Below are positions 1 through 10,119 of a stretch of 64,000 nucleotides of DNA, in pieces. Origin of the DNA: an uncultured Rubripirellula sp. (lineage in GTDB: Bacteria > Planctomycetota > Planctomycetia > Pirellulales > Pirellulaceae); assembly GCA_938075415.1 (NCBI GenBank), contig CALJHC010000003.1:434001-498000 (forward strand), written 5' to 3'. Position 1 is the first letter of the stretch; each line of letters begins with the position of its first letter. Below the pieces are notes generated by a model, which saw only the letters and a list, made by a program, of their open reading frames with translations, was not told the DNA's origin and did no database searches. Both the position numbers and the translations under genes were made by a program.

Positions 1-1
1 A

Positions 2-235
2 ACCTATGTCGACCTGCTTGATCGTGTTGGTCGCCATCAGGAGGCGATTGAGACGGCGGTTGAAATGATCCCCAACGAAGTGCCAGCTCAACGAGTGATA
101 CCGATGCTGCTGGAAATTGCTGAGAAAGCAAAACAGGTAGATGGTCAGAATGGATATGACGTGTTACTCGAGTATTGCAAGAAAAAACAAGATGTACTCG
201 GATACGCGGCGATGCTCGACGCCTCGAAACAGTGA
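2..235 (+). CDS. C-terminal end of an unknown protein (partial)
   Basis: The frame is open from the window edge and ends with TGA at 233-235, leaving 77 codons of the C-terminus. The visible part is helical and reads like repeated helix pairs (TYVDLLDRVGRHQEAIETA, then PAQRVIPMLLEIAEKAKQV), similar to a TPR-type tail, but this is too short to assign a family. Codon use is coding-like and the stop is followed by non-coding sequence. The start and most of the protein lie outside the window, so no function is proposed. Confidence 0.6.
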   Translation, partial: TYVDLLDRVGRHQEAIETAVEMIPNEVPAQRVIPMLLEIAEKAKQVDGQNGYDVLLEYCKKKQDVLGYAAMLDASKQ

Positions 236-360
236 TCCCCCTCGACTTTCACAAGTTACCGCACAATGGATGAGGTCCAAGTATCTCTACCAAGGTTTAA
301 ATCTTTGTTGCTCGAAGAAATCGGCTGCTTGAAAATACAGCCGATGCCTGAGGACGTTGC

Positions 361-840
361 CTAGAGATACATCCCCACAAAACCGTCGCTTTCGTCACTC
401 TTGGCTTGAACCGCTCGGATGCGTTGCTCGGTTCGTTCCAGATCGCCGGCAGCAATATATCGGTCAAACTCAACAAGGACCGCGTGTCGCACGCTTTCCG
501 CCAGAAAATCAACAACTGGTTCGGTCAGCCATGGACAGGTTTCTTGTTTCAAATCAACCACTACATCGACAGCTTTTGCCTTTCGGTCATCTTGATCCGT
601 CAGGACGGTCCCTTCAAAACTCAATATGACCGAACCAATCTCTCGGGAATTGGTCAAATGATAGGTGCACTCACCACGATGCACATAATAGGTATTGTGG
701 CTGCCATGCTTCGAAATCGCTTGTTTGACTCGCAGAAGAAATTGCTCATAGACAGGTGATGCATCCATCGGAACATCAAAGCGAGTCACTGCTCGCAGGG
801 GCAAACATTCAAATTCGAGATCGACCCATTGTCCGTTCAT
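361..840 (-). CDS. conserved-looking protein of unknown function
   Basis: A soluble protein of about 159 residues with no signal peptide or membrane segment. I place the start at the ATG at 838-840 because AGGAAA lies about 7 bases upstream; the frame could be extended to 882. The protein begins MNGQWVDLEFECLPLRAV and has alternating strand and helix character, with a segment like YYVHRGECTYHLTN and an acidic C-terminus. I do not recognise the family. It converges on the partial gene to its left and runs in the same direction as the coiled-coil membrane gene to its right, about 350 bp away. Its length and composition suggest a real gene. Confidence 0.6.
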   Translation of the reverse strand: MNGQWVDLEFECLPLRAVTRFDVPMDASPVYEQFLLRVKQAISKHGSHNTYYVHRGECTYHLTNSREIGSVILSFEGTVLTDQDDRKAKAVDVVVDLKQETCPWLTEPVVDFLAESVRHAVLVEFDRYIAAGDLERTEQRIRAVQAKSDESDGFVGMYL

Positions 841-1192
841 TTCGTTTCCTGTAATCATTTGCCCCGCGGTGAGAAACATCAACGTTGTTTACTCACCACC
901 ACTTGGATTCACCTAGAATCTGCATTTGCAAGTTTCCAACGAAAATGGATCGGGAAACCTTTGACCAAGAAAAGCAATGCAACACCCCGCGTGTTTGCCA
1001 TCGTGTTTTTCGAATCGGCACGGTCATTCAAATGCCGTGCGTCCAACATTTGATCAACTGCATCGCCTGATCGATGCATCCATTAAACGTTTAGAAGTAT
1101 CGTTGAACACATGGCTTGATCCAATTTCCACCCCGCCAAATGTGAACAAGGGGCGGAAAAGGAAGTATCATCGACACGAATGGAAGCATTCG
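841..1192. other. intergenic, nothing recognised
   Basis: About 350 bp between two minus-strand genes. No convincing ORF. A weak 5-bp inverted repeat (CCGCC near 1134, GGCGG near 1152) lies just past the stop of the gene ending at 1193 and could be a poor terminator. Confidence 0.4.
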
Positions 1193-2707
1193 TTACTCGG
1201 CAAGGGACAACCCGTCAACGCGTCGTTCAATCGCAAGATGCTTCTCTGCGATTTCTTTCTCGAGAAGCAGATTATGCTGGTGCAATTGCGCCATTTCCGT
1301 TCTCATCAGATCAAGTTGGTCACGCATTTCAGCGGTGTAATCTTCAATCGCATTTTTCTCAACGCGAAACTGATCCCTATCCTGCTCAAGCTTCAACTTA
1401 ATATCCTGATTCTCAACCAACATTGCTTCTGTTTTTGCAACCGCCTTCTTCAGAACTTGCTCCTCATATTCTAGTTCTGTCTTGCGGCCGGCTAGCTCAT
1501 CAAGACGCAATCGCAATCGACGCAGGATGTACCGATAGTCATTAAGAGGTCGCAGATAATATCGATCTCGCTTTTCAATAATGCCGTCATTAACTAGCTC
1601 ATTAACCGCCTCTTCTTTCATGAGAAGTTCATCCCCCTTACTGAATCGCACCGCTTCTCCATTCTGCAAACGCCCATCGACGGCACGACCGTTGCCGTCA
1701 AAGAAACCACCGTCTAGAGCTCCGCGTTGCTCGGGACTGTCAACGGCTATGTCGTAACTTTTGATAAACTCGACCTTCCACCAGCGACTGACAGGGGAAT
1801 CATCATCCGTTGCCCGGCGACCATCCTCGAGATAGGTCTTTTGAGAATCAATCGCGGTTTGCAACGCCGGATTTTGCGGTGACTGAGGATTCTTGATCAA
1901 GTCACTTGCTTTGGTGAATAAATCCTTCACGAGATCAGAATCGACACGTCCCAAATATTCATCGTCACTTTCAGTGCTTCCAGCCGCAATGAATGGATCA
2001 TGAGCATCCAATGGCAACAATTCGTAAAGGGTCCAACTCGGATTTTGCACCAAATTTTGTAGATTCTGTAAAGCGTATCTTTGAGTGATTTCCAATGAAC
2101 TCGTTGGTGAAAGCGTCACGGAGTCCGGTGTGCTGGCGGTAACACGGTACTCACCCAAATAAACGCTTGGCAGCATTTGTTGCTGTGCGTCAGGAACTTC
2201 CCCAAAGCCATAAACGACCATATCGACTTCTACGAGAGGATCCGCAGGCCCTGCTGCAGGAGCGGCCGGTGGTTCATTTGCAGGAATCCCAGCAACCCCA
2301 CCCACGTTCTCAGGCTCTTTTTTTAGAACGACTTGGGCGTTGTTGATTTGCTGCACCCGCAAATTTCGCCAACGTCGGCCCGCTTCTATACCAACCTTGG
2401 AGAGCTCGATCCCCAGTTCCACCACACCCTGGCCAAGCTGCGGATTTTCGATGTCACCATATTTGATCAGCCGCTGTTCCGCCACAACTTCCTCTCGCCG
2501 CCGCTCAAGGTCTTCCTTGACTTTATGCCAAGCATTTCTGCTTTTGAGCACCCCGGCGGTGGGGAAGAGAAAAACAACGGCAAGTAGCATCGTGATGCAA
2601 ACGGCAACAAGATTGAACCATCGCCACTCCGGCGATGCCTTCCAAACGACTACGAAAAAGCCGATCAGGAGGCCACCCAACAACGCACCGAGGACTAGAT
2701 ACATCAT
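1193..2707 (-). CDS. membrane-anchored coiled-coil protein, unknown function
   Basis: 504 residues. Two hydrophobic segments at the N-terminus (about residues 3-23 and 32-52) form a hairpin anchor, followed by a charged helix (residues 57-80), a Pro/Ala-rich linker (about 135-155), a middle domain without recognised motifs and a long C-terminal coiled coil (about 395-495) rich in Glu, Lys, Arg and Leu. The start could be either of the two adjacent ATGs at 2705-2707 and 2702-2704. The middle segment contains an Asp/Gly-rich stretch (GGFFDGNGRAVDGRLQNGE). I do not recognise the family. The layout (N-terminal anchor plus coiled coil) resembles the gene at 22401-23882, but I see no clear sequence similarity. 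It is divergent from the TolC-like gene at 3186. Confidence 0.7.
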   Translation of the reverse strand: MMYLVLGALLGGLLIGFFVVVWKASPEWRWFNLVAVCITMLLAVVFLFPTAGVLKSRNAWHKVKEDLERRREEVVAEQRLIKYGDIENPQLGQGVVELGIELSKVGIEAGRRWRNLRVQQINNAQVVLKKEPENVGGVAGIPANEPPAAPAAGPADPLVEVDMVVYGFGEVPDAQQQMLPSVYLGEYRVTASTPDSVTLSPTSSLEITQRYALQNLQNLVQNPSWTLYELLPLDAHDPFIAAGSTESDDEYLGRVDSDLVKDLFTKASDLIKNPQSPQNPALQTAIDSQKTYLEDGRRATDDDSPVSRWWKVEFIKSYDIAVDSPEQRGALDGGFFDGNGRAVDGRLQNGEAVRFSKGDELLMKEEAVNELVNDGIIEKRDRYYLRPLNDYRYILRRLRLRLDELAGRKTELEYEEQVLKKAVAKTEAMLVENQDIKLKLEQDRDQFRVEKNAIEDYTAEMRDQLDLMRTEMAQLHQHNLLLEKEIAEKHLAIERRVDGLSLAE

Positions 2708-3185
2708 GGTCGTACTTCGAGTACCTAATGTTTTGAATTGGGATTTTCGTCTGGGACGAGAAGCAGGTTTACTCGCTATTACACACCGAACATCTTGCGA
2801 TTTTCCGGTTCCGGGACATGCCGAGGCGCGAATGTGCCTTCTCGAATACTAAGTTGGGTGATTTGTAACGTCAAGGATTTCTGGTTTTTACGGAGGAAAT
2901 CATTCTCAAAGCAAGCTCATTTTTGATTCCTATAACAACCTCTGCCGCTGATGACCAGTCTAACCCGATGTTTTCTCATTCCAAACCTTCAAAGCAACGT
3001 ATTTTGCCTAACCCGAACGACCCCAACAAACAGAACACTCAGAAAGGAAACCCGTGCCCTCATGATCACTACGACTGTTTTTACCCTCTGCGAACACCGA
3101 ATTGGTTTCTGTGGGAATCGGTATATCCCGTAATACCGGTTCGAAATGCAATCTCGATCCTCCAGATTCTGCGGCAATTACTGTC
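2708..3185. other. divergent intergenic region
   Basis: About 480 bp between a minus-strand and a plus-strand gene, so promoters in both directions are expected here. Open reading on the plus strand extends upstream of 3186, but the residues before Met 3186 look non-coding, and the lipoprotein signal begins at 3186. No clear sigma-70 pair or repeat was found. Confidence 0.4.
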
Positions 3186-6113
3186 ATGCATCATCTTTCC
3201 CGCCCTCAATTTGGTTCAACGAGTCTTCTGGTTGCAGCAATTGCCGTGACCACCTCCCTGGCGGGGTGCCACCGGCAGTTTTACCGAAAGCAGGCTGATC
3301 TGGAGGTCAATGCTCTCTTAGATGAGAAGGCATCCGCTGTTGCCCGCCCCCCCAATGTAGTGATCAGAACGGAGGTTGATCAACGCAGTCGAATGTTCAA
3401 CCCGTTCGATCTTGATTTTCAGCCAATGCCGTTGGATGACCCCGCTTCCTATCAGTACATGCAATGTGTCGATGAACGCCGAGGCTACCCCTTGTGGGAC
3501 GCAGCTGGATTCACCAACACCACAGAGAACCCCGATTGGTGGAAATACTTGCCACTTGATGAGGACGGGGTACTGGTTCTCAATCAGGAAAATGCCGTTC
3601 AAATTGCTCGGTTACACTCCACACAATATCAAGAAGAAGTTGAGTCGCTCTACTTTTCGGCATTGGATGTTATTGCACAACGATTCCAATTTGAGACGCA
3701 ATTTTTTGGCGGAGCTGACACATCATTTTCCACCCTCAGCGGCGGACCCTCATCGGTTGAGTTAGGCGACCGAAACATGGCGATGCGTCGCGGATTCGTT
3801 AACGGTGCCGATTTACTGGTCAACGTGGCCAATACGATCGTCTGGGACCTTACCGGAAACTCGAGTGTGCGAACCTCCTCTTCGATTCTTGACTTTTCGC
3901 TCGTTCAACCGCTACTTCGGAACGCAGGACGAGACAAAGTGATGGAAGGCCTGACGCAATCCGAAAGATCACTGCTGGCCAGCATTCGCGGTTTCGAGCG
4001 GTTTCGTCGATCCTTCTACCTCAACATCACAGTTGGCTCACCCACTGCAAGAATTGCACAAAATTCCGTTGGCTTCATTGGCGGTCCAAGCGGGTCCGGT
4101 GGTGCCAACGGTAGTGCAGGGGGATATGTTGGCCTGCTTCAAAATCAGTTACGGATTCGCAACACAGAAGAAAACATCGCACGTCAAACTGAGAACCTAC
4201 TGATGCTCGAAGACTCACTCGTTGAACGTCTGACTACCATCCCCGAGTCAGCCGGACAGATTGTCAGTGACCGACTTCAAATTGCACAAACCAAAGCTGC
4301 ACTTCTTCGTGCACAGAGCAGCCTCGTTAGCCAGCAAGCGAGCTATCAGCGTTCCACGGATCAATTCCTGCAGTCACTTGGCCTTCCTCCTTACATTTGC
4401 GTCAAGTTGGACGATCCTATCCTGAGCCGTTTTGAATTAATCGATCGCACACTTCAAAAACGAGGCGAAGAGCTTAGCACGTTAAGAGCCAATGTTGGGG
4501 AGATTAACGTTACCATCCTTGATTCTGCAGAAGTAACAACGGATGAGAACACCGGTCTTCCTGTTTCAAATATCAAATGGTCGGAGACGCTTGCTGCCTC
4601 TCTCGTACGACTCTCAGAGGAATTGAGTCCGCTAGAACAGTTCGTGAAAGACCTGATTGACAATGACCTGACAACCATTGGCAAGGACATCGAAGATCTA
4701 CGGAAATCGCTTCCTGAACGCCGCAAGCAAACAAAACAACTTCAGGATCTCTATGAGATTGAAAAGCAGAGTATCTGTGGAATTCTCAAGCTTGCAGAAA
4801 TAGACGATTCGATTTTTGAAACTGATCAACTAGCCGGCTTGGTGGATGAACTGCAGGGGGAACGTACAAAACTCCAAGTGAACCTAAAGAAGTATCGAAC
4901 TCGCATTATCGAATTGCAGCAATCATTCAAATCCCTAGAAGTAAGTGGCCCGACAACCGAGGCAACGGAACTGGCCAGTCAACTCAGAGATGAAATCATC
5001 TTGGCTTCCCAGGATATCGTTGCTGAAATCGGCGATGACGTGCTTTTGCTGCAGCTGATTCAAGCACGAGCGAGAACGGAAAGTGTTTTGCTTCCCGAAA
5101 TCGATATCACACCTGAAATTGCATTTCAAATTGCTCGACGAAATCGTCGTGATTGGGCTAACGCCCGCGCTGCATTGGTTGACTCATGGAGACAGATCGA
5201 AGTGGTAGCGGATGATCTTGAAAGCTACCTCGATGTTGTGGTCAGCGGAGGTGTTGGAAATACGAACGTCAACAATTCACTTTCGAAAAGTGCGTCGCTA
5301 AACCTTGGGCTGCGGTGGGACGCGCCAATCACTCGCTTGCTGGAACGAAATCGCTATCGCAGTGAGCTGATCCGATACGAGCAGGATAAAAGACAGTACT
5401 ACAAATATGAGGACGCCATCTGGCAATTATTGCGTGCCGAGGTTCGTCAATTACAAGCCAATCGATTGCGTTTCGAATTGGGTCGTCAAGCGGTCACCAT
5501 TGCCGCCGAGCAAATCGACCTGAACACGGACATCCGTCTATTGAGAGATGTTGGAGGAAACCAACAAGGTCCAACCGCTGCCCGTGATGCGATCGAGGCG
5601 ATCAACACATTACTCGACGCTCAGAATGGACTTCTCGATATTTTCGTTAGTTACGAGGTCATTCGACGCAATCTGGACTTGGACATGGGAACAATGGAGC
5701 TAACTCCTGAGGGCCTTTGGCTCGATCCGGGTAAAGTCTCCGCTGAACAACTCTTGGCCCTGCCTGGAACGTCCGGCGGAGGTCTTTTAGAAAATGACTG
5801 CAACGATTGTGGTCTACGCTACAACTCGTTGCCATCTGTCCCAGATTTCACCGGAGCTAGTGCACCAGCGATTGAAAGCACCGGAAAGTCCCTGCTGGAT
5901 AAGAACTCAATGAAAGCCATCGAGCGACGCCCCTCTCGCGTTACCGAGCTGAACACAGGCGTCATTGAGCCTGTTTCAGCGACCGAAGCAATCACCAACC
6001 GTGATTCACCAACCCCCGGTACGAGCTTCAACAACCAGAAAAATTTCTCAAAGGCAGGATCCAAGATCAGCCCAGTAAAGCTGCAGCCAGCAAAGTGGTT
6101 TTCAATCGACTGA
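3186..6113 (+). CDS. TolC-family outer-membrane efflux lipoprotein, unusually long
   Basis: 975 residues from the ATG at 3186. This start is chosen because it gives a clean lipoprotein signal peptide (MHHLSRPQF..., hydrophobic core, lipobox SLAGC with Cys near residue 26). TolC-family features are the N-terminal NQENAVQIARLHS helix (about residue 130), long alpha-hairpins, and a second copy beginning EIDITPEIAFQIARRNRRDW (about residue 640) followed by strands typical of the barrel. Family members are normally about 450-500 residues; the extra length lies mainly in a coiled-coil stretch between the two halves (about 430-640) and in a polar C-terminal tail after residue 900. No HlyD-type adaptor or RND pump is adjacent, so the partner pump is unknown. 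It converges with the TIM-barrel gene to its right. Confidence 0.8.
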   Translation: MHHLSRPQFGSTSLLVAAIAVTTSLAGCHRQFYRKQADLEVNALLDEKASAVARPPNVVIRTEVDQRSRMFNPFDLDFQPMPLDDPASYQYMQCVDERRGYPLWDAAGFTNTTENPDWWKYLPLDEDGVLVLNQENAVQIARLHSTQYQEEVESLYFSALDVIAQRFQFETQFFGGADTSFSTLSGGPSSVELGDRNMAMRRGFVNGADLLVNVANTIVWDLTGNSSVRTSSSILDFSLVQPLLRNAGRDKVMEGLTQSERSLLASIRGFERFRRSFYLNITVGSPTARIAQNSVGFIGGPSGSGGANGSAGGYVGLLQNQLRIRNTEENIARQTENLLMLEDSLVERLTTIPESAGQIVSDRLQIAQTKAALLRAQSSLVSQQASYQRSTDQFLQSLGLPPYICVKLDDPILSRFELIDRTLQKRGEELSTLRANVGEINVTILDSAEVTTDENTGLPVSNIKWSETLAASLVRLSEELSPLEQFVKDLIDNDLTTIGKDIEDLRKSLPERRKQTKQLQDLYEIEKQSICGILKLAEIDDSIFETDQLAGLVDELQGERTKLQVNLKKYRTRIIELQQSFKSLEVSGPTTEATELASQLRDEIILASQDIVAEIGDDVLLLQLIQARARTESVLLPEIDITPEIAFQIARRNRRDWANARAALVDSWRQIEVVADDLESYLDVVVSGGVGNTNVNNSLSKSASLNLGLRWDAPITRLLERNRYRSELIRYEQDKRQYYKYEDAIWQLLRAEVRQLQANRLRFELGRQAVTIAAEQIDLNTDIRLLRDVGGNQQGPTAARDAIEAINTLLDAQNGLLDIFVSYEVIRRNLDLDMGTMELTPEGLWLDPGKVSAEQLLALPGTSGGGLLENDCNDCGLRYNSLPSVPDFTGASAPAIESTGKSLLDKNSMKAIERRPSRVTELNTGVIEPVSATEAITNRDSPTPGTSFNNQKNFSKAGSKISPVKLQPAKWFSID

Positions 6114-6261
6114 TCCTTCCGACGCATTGAAATCCAGACACTGCCCGCTTCGCACCGTGTCTAATCAATGCATTTTCGTGATGGATACGGATGTCACACG
6201 ACCAAAGCCTACTCTGCGAGTCCGATTGATAGACCACGATTCGTTGGCCCCATATGACGAA

Positions 6262-7107
6262 TTAGCCGAGGATCTTGGACCGCAATTCAGTCAGCAGCTC
6301 AATCGCTTGGCCAATTTCTGCGCGCTGACGTGCTGGATCCTGCGGGATTTCCCTCTCAATCGTCAACGGTCCGGTGTAGCCGATCTGTTGAAGCGTCCGC
6401 AGGTAACGCTCCATACCGACGTCACCTTGGCCCAACGGCACCTCGGCGCCCCAAGTTTCACCCGGCTGATCACTCCAAGTCCCGTCTTTGCAATGCACAC
6501 TTCGGACATGCGCCCCCACTTGCTCGAGAGCATCAATCGGTTCTCCTGTTCCGTACAAAATCATGTTGGCGGGGTCGAAATTAATCTTCAAGTTGTCTCG
6601 CCCAACTTGGTCAATGAATTCAAGTAATCCCCCAGCCGTCTCCTGACCCGTCTCAAGATGCAAGTATTGGTCGTGAGATCCGCAGTGATCACATAACTGC
6701 TGAGTCACTTGAACGATTTCCTCATATCCTGCAGCTGAAGCTTCATGAGGAATGAATCCCAAGTGCAGTGCGACGGTATCACAACCGAGCCACCTTGAGA
6801 AATCAGCGATTTCGAACATTTCCTTGAGACGCGACTCGCGAGACTCAGCGGGCACCAGACCGACCGTTTTGACAACCGTCGGAATATCAGCATAGCTTTC
6901 ACCCTCAAAGCCTCCAAAGACAGCAGTGCAACGCACCTGCATGTCATCTAATTGCGTCCGAAAAGATTCAGCTGCTTGACGATTCCGCTTCTCTGAATGC
7001 GGAGCATGCAACTGAATGGTGGGAAGCTTCAATTCTGAAATAACATCCCACGCTACTCCGAGACCAGCGTCAACGGAAGCAAAAACACCAATCGGCCAAG
7101 AATCCAT
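6262..7107 (-). CDS. sugar phosphate isomerase/epimerase-like TIM barrel
   Basis: 281 residues in the AP-endonuclease-2-like (xylose isomerase-like) TIM-barrel superfamily. The start at 7105-7107 is favoured by GAAGAGA about 7 bases upstream; upstream codons to 7164 look spurious. Diagnostic stretches are DTVALHLGFIPHE, YLHLETGQETAGGLLEF with a metal-ligand Glu, KINFDPANMILYG with Asp, VRSVHCKDGTW with His, and the last-strand Glu in GPLTIEREIP. These match the usual Glu/Asp/His/Glu metal site, so it should be an active metal-dependent isomerase or epimerase of a sugar or cyclitol. The substrate cannot be read from sequence. It stands alone between the TolC-like gene and the ABC export pair, 92 bp from the latter. 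Confidence 0.82.
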   Translation of the reverse strand: MDSWPIGVFASVDAGLGVAWDVISELKLPTIQLHAPHSEKRNRQAAESFRTQLDDMQVRCTAVFGGFEGESYADIPTVVKTVGLVPAESRESRLKEMFEIADFSRWLGCDTVALHLGFIPHEASAAGYEEIVQVTQQLCDHCGSHDQYLHLETGQETAGGLLEFIDQVGRDNLKINFDPANMILYGTGEPIDALEQVGAHVRSVHCKDGTWSDQPGETWGAEVPLGQGDVGMERYLRTLQQIGYTGPLTIEREIPQDPARQRAEIGQAIELLTELRSKILG

Positions 7108-7199
7108 AAGTAATCTCTTCACTTGGTTGAATACAAAAGTTTTTAGCTTGAGCCGGTACGTCACTCGGCCTTAAATCATCGGTCACCGTTGACAAACAG

Positions 7200-8609
7200 C
7201 TAACTCGTTTCCCAACGAACAGCCAACAGGCGGGCAATGAGTAGAAACGCTACGCCACTCAATGTCAAAACCATGAGCTGGGGAGCCAATGAATTGACCG
7301 GTAATTCACGCCAGAAAATCTTATCATAGCCATCGATTGCCCACGCATTGAAGGTTAACAACCCCGCACGCTGCAACGATTCATTCATCAGATACCTTGG
7401 TACCATCGACCCCCCCAACGCACTCATTGTCAGAACGATGATTGTTGACAAACCATTCAATTGCCCGCGACTGCGGCACAGCGTTGCCAAAAAAAGGCCA
7501 AATCCTGACACCGCAAGAGAGGTTGCGAGGGTCATCATCAAAAAGCCATCCCAGTGACCCAACAGGTCGACGGAAAAAACCAAATTAGCCCAGGCAAACA
7601 TGACCGAAACTTGAAGCACACCCACGAATGTTATGTAAAACCACTTCCCCAGAAGCAACTGATCCATCGTCAAGTGCGAAGAGAGCAAACGCTCCAGAGT
7701 TTGATTCTCCCTCTCTTCAAGCAAGACTCCACCGCCCGCGGTCGCGCCGAACAATAAGAACATCACCGCAATCCCTGCCGCATACATGCTAACGACTGGA
7801 TTCGCCTTTCCATCCGCCATGACATTGACGACTTTCAGATCGTGCCCCCAACTCCCGCTGAGATTTCTTCCGGTCGGTAAAGAAACGTCTTTGGGATCGG
7901 AAATGTCTTGGGTACGATTGCCAACAATTTGATCTGGCATCGCAGCAAACAAGCGCACCTCGCCTTCATCGGCCTCATGAACTTGAGAACCTAACTCATC
8001 ACGTGATACTCGCTTTGCGAAGTTTTCCTTGGCAGAGAAACTTGAACCAATCGCCGACTCCGTCACCGAATTGAGTTCACGCCCGATTGGTGGGTCAGTA
8101 CGACTTCCAGAGATTGGGTTGGTAAGACTTCCTGAAATATGGGACCGTCCAGCATCCAAAACCGTTAACGCCTTCAAAATCACTGACTCCACATATCGAG
8201 CTGCGATTTGATCAGATGCATCGGTTAACAATTCAATTGACAACGGTGGCGTGCTCATTTCGGAAACGTGACCAGCGCGTGAGTCGCTTTGAATAATCAC
8301 TCCCGCTTTTGCTTGACCGCGTTGAACCAATTCACGAGCCTGCTGGATACTGAGAGACGAGTCAACTTCCTTGGAGAAGATTAATCCGTCATCTTCTTGC
8401 AAAATCTGGATCAGATTCAGTCCTTGCTCGCCACCTGATCGGTCAACAACCACGATCTTGATTTCACGCCTCTCACCAGCTCCGATGCCCCGCCCAAAAA
8501 TCAACGCGAAAATGCTGAAAAAGAGAATCGGTAAGCAAAAAGTGAGGACCAACTCTACAGGCCGATGCAACAGCTGCCGGAGGCTAAGATCGAAGACCGT
8601 AAAAATCAT
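7200..8609 (-). CDS. ABC-2 type transporter permease
   Basis: 469 residues. One N-terminal membrane helix (about 17-38, LVLTFCLPILFFSIFALIFG), a large external domain of about 240 residues, then five C-terminal membrane helices from about residue 275. This is the ABC2-membrane type layout of drug, polysaccharide or Na+ exporters. GATAGGGVLLEERENQTLERLLSS is the typical cytoplasmic E-rich loop. The external domain contains a short imperfect peptide repeat (SGSLTNPISGSRTDPPIG) and is polar. AAAGAGA precedes the ATG at a good distance. It lies 46 bp downstream of the ATPase gene and is surely its partner. The substrate is unknown. Confidence 0.85.
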   Translation of the reverse strand: MIFTVFDLSLRQLLHRPVELVLTFCLPILFFSIFALIFGRGIGAGERREIKIVVVDRSGGEQGLNLIQILQEDDGLIFSKEVDSSLSIQQARELVQRGQAKAGVIIQSDSRAGHVSEMSTPPLSIELLTDASDQIAARYVESVILKALTVLDAGRSHISGSLTNPISGSRTDPPIGRELNSVTESAIGSSFSAKENFAKRVSRDELGSQVHEADEGEVRLFAAMPDQIVGNRTQDISDPKDVSLPTGRNLSGSWGHDLKVVNVMADGKANPVVSMYAAGIAVMFLLFGATAGGGVLLEERENQTLERLLSSHLTMDQLLLGKWFYITFVGVLQVSVMFAWANLVFSVDLLGHWDGFLMMTLATSLAVSGFGLFLATLCRSRGQLNGLSTIIVLTMSALGGSMVPRYLMNESLQRAGLLTFNAWAIDGYDKIFWRELPVNSLAPQLMVLTLSGVAFLLIARLLAVRWETS

Positions 8610-8655
8610 CTTGCAATCTCTTTAGGGGAACGAATTCGGGGACAGATGTGGTTTC

Positions 8656-9639
8656 TCAATCATCACGCAGGTGGTCACCCGTTAACTCGAGAAAAACATG
8701 ATGCAGAGATGGTGATTGGATCTCAATGTCTTGAACGATGCCGAACTGCGACTTAATCACCTTGAGCAATCCGGGCAGATTCTCAGCGACGTCATCCATT
8801 CTTGTTGTGATCGATTGCTCCGCAGCTGATAGCTCGCTGACTTCACACCGATGACCAGCTATTAACTGTTGACTCTCCAACGTTGTGCCTTCCAGATCCG
8901 ATGATTCCACTCGCATGCGAACCCATCGCGAGGTGCCAACTGAGTGGTCGATCAGTTCATCGATCGTTCCGTCTGCTACTACGCTGCCTCTATCAAGAAT
9001 GACCAGACGATCGCACTGGCTCTCTGCTTCCTCCAAGTGATGAGTCGTCAAGAGAATCGAGCACCCACCGTCGCTCAAAGTATCGATCATCGTGTAAATT
9101 CGCTCGCGGCTCTGCGGATCAACACCAACTGTCGGCTCATCAAGAAGAAGAATTCGGGGAGAATGCAGCACACCGCACGCGAGATTGATGCGGCGTTTCA
9201 TTCCACCAGAAAAGTTCCGAACCAAATGCTGAGATCGATCCTCCAATCCTGTCCAGTGCAACGCCCACTTCACTCGATCACGCAGCAACCAACCACGCAA
9301 TCCATGAAACTTGCCGAAGATCATCATGTTTTCACGTGCAGTGAGGTCCTCGTAGATCGCCAATTCCTGCGGAACCACCCCAATCTCTGATTTGGCGCGT
9401 TGATTTGTCAACGGCTCACCACGCATCCAAATATCACCGCTGTCGTGACGTACCCTGCCCGAGAGACATCGAACCAAGGTGGTCTTACCGGCACCATTGG
9501 GTCCCAAGAAGCCAAGTCTCTCGCCTTGCCTGAGAGAAAAACTGACACCGTCCAGTGCGCAACTTCCACCAAAACGCTTCCGCAACTCGCGAATACTGAT
9601 GGCGTAGGGCGTTTCGAAATTAGCCTGAGACGTAGTCAA
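8656..9639 (-). CDS. ABC transporter ATP-binding protein (exporter type)
   Basis: About 327 residues. All nucleotide-binding motifs are present: Walker [11 protein letters not shown]-loop [14 protein letters not shown], signature NFSGGMKRR, Walker [13 protein letters not shown] and H-loop [11 protein letters not shown]. The C-terminal ~90 residues form the regulatory extension common in ABC-2 exporter ATPases. The start is uncertain: the frame stays open to 10095, but the extra sequence is low quality and includes a tandem DNA repeat. I chose the TTG at 9637-9639, just before the domain, though no strong ribosome site supports it. It is followed by the permease gene and forms a two-gene export system with it; it is divergent from the pseudokinase. 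Confidence 0.85.
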   Translation of the reverse strand: MTTSQANFETPYAISIRELRKRFGGSCALDGVSFSLRQGERLGFLGPNGAGKTTLVRCLSGRVRHDSGDIWMRGEPLTNQRAKSEIGVVPQELAIYEDLTARENMMIFGKFHGLRGWLLRDRVKWALHWTGLEDRSQHLVRNFSGGMKRRINLACGVLHSPRILLLDEPTVGVDPQSRERIYTMIDTLSDGGCSILLTTHHLEEAESQCDRLVILDRGSVVADGTIDELIDHSVGTSRWVRMRVESSDLEGTTLESQQLIAGHRCEVSELSAAEQSITTRMDDVAENLPGLLKVIKSQFGIVQDIEIQSPSLHHVFLELTGDHLRDD

Positions 9640-10119
9640 AATGAAGCAGTCGATACGTACCGGAAAGGAATGGTTCAAATCAGGGACTGAATCTAACCGA
9701 CAATCAGCCTGGCTGTCATTGTTGCGGTAACTGCCGGCGGAGGCAAAAGCAACCAAAACAAAAGACAGAAGATCTGCTGAAAACGCTGGATTCTTACTGC
9801 CTCGTCGCAAGATCAAGAAAAAACAGCTTGAGTCCTTCTCCGCCGACCGTATGTCGCTGGATTCCAGCAGCGGATCCCAAGCAGCGGATCCCAAGGATCC
9901 AAGAGACCGTTGGTTTCCGTGTTGGGGTCTCTCCTCCACTCCAAAGTTTTCAGAAAAGGCCAGAAACTCCTTATATCCGCGGCAAGATAGGCAAGACACG
10001 CGAGGTTTTCCAAGTGCTGATGCATCCATTCGATCCAACCCTTGGGTAAGGTCGATGCAAAAAGATGGGTGGTGCCTCCCTCGTAAAACGACCACTGATT
10101 GCTATCAAAGGAATTCGCT
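9640..10119. other. divergent intergenic region with short tandem duplication
   Basis: About 480 bp between the ABC exporter and the pseudokinase. It contains a 14-bp tandem duplication (GCAGCGGATCCCAA at 9867-9880 and 9881-9894). The minus frame is open here, but its composition does not look like protein. Promoters for both sides are expected but were not identified. Confidence 0.4.

Noticed and set aside
9640-10095. N-terminal extension of the ABC ATPase frame
   Set aside because: The frame is open to 10095, but the translation has irregular composition and includes a tandem DNA repeat; the ATPase domain starts right at 9639.
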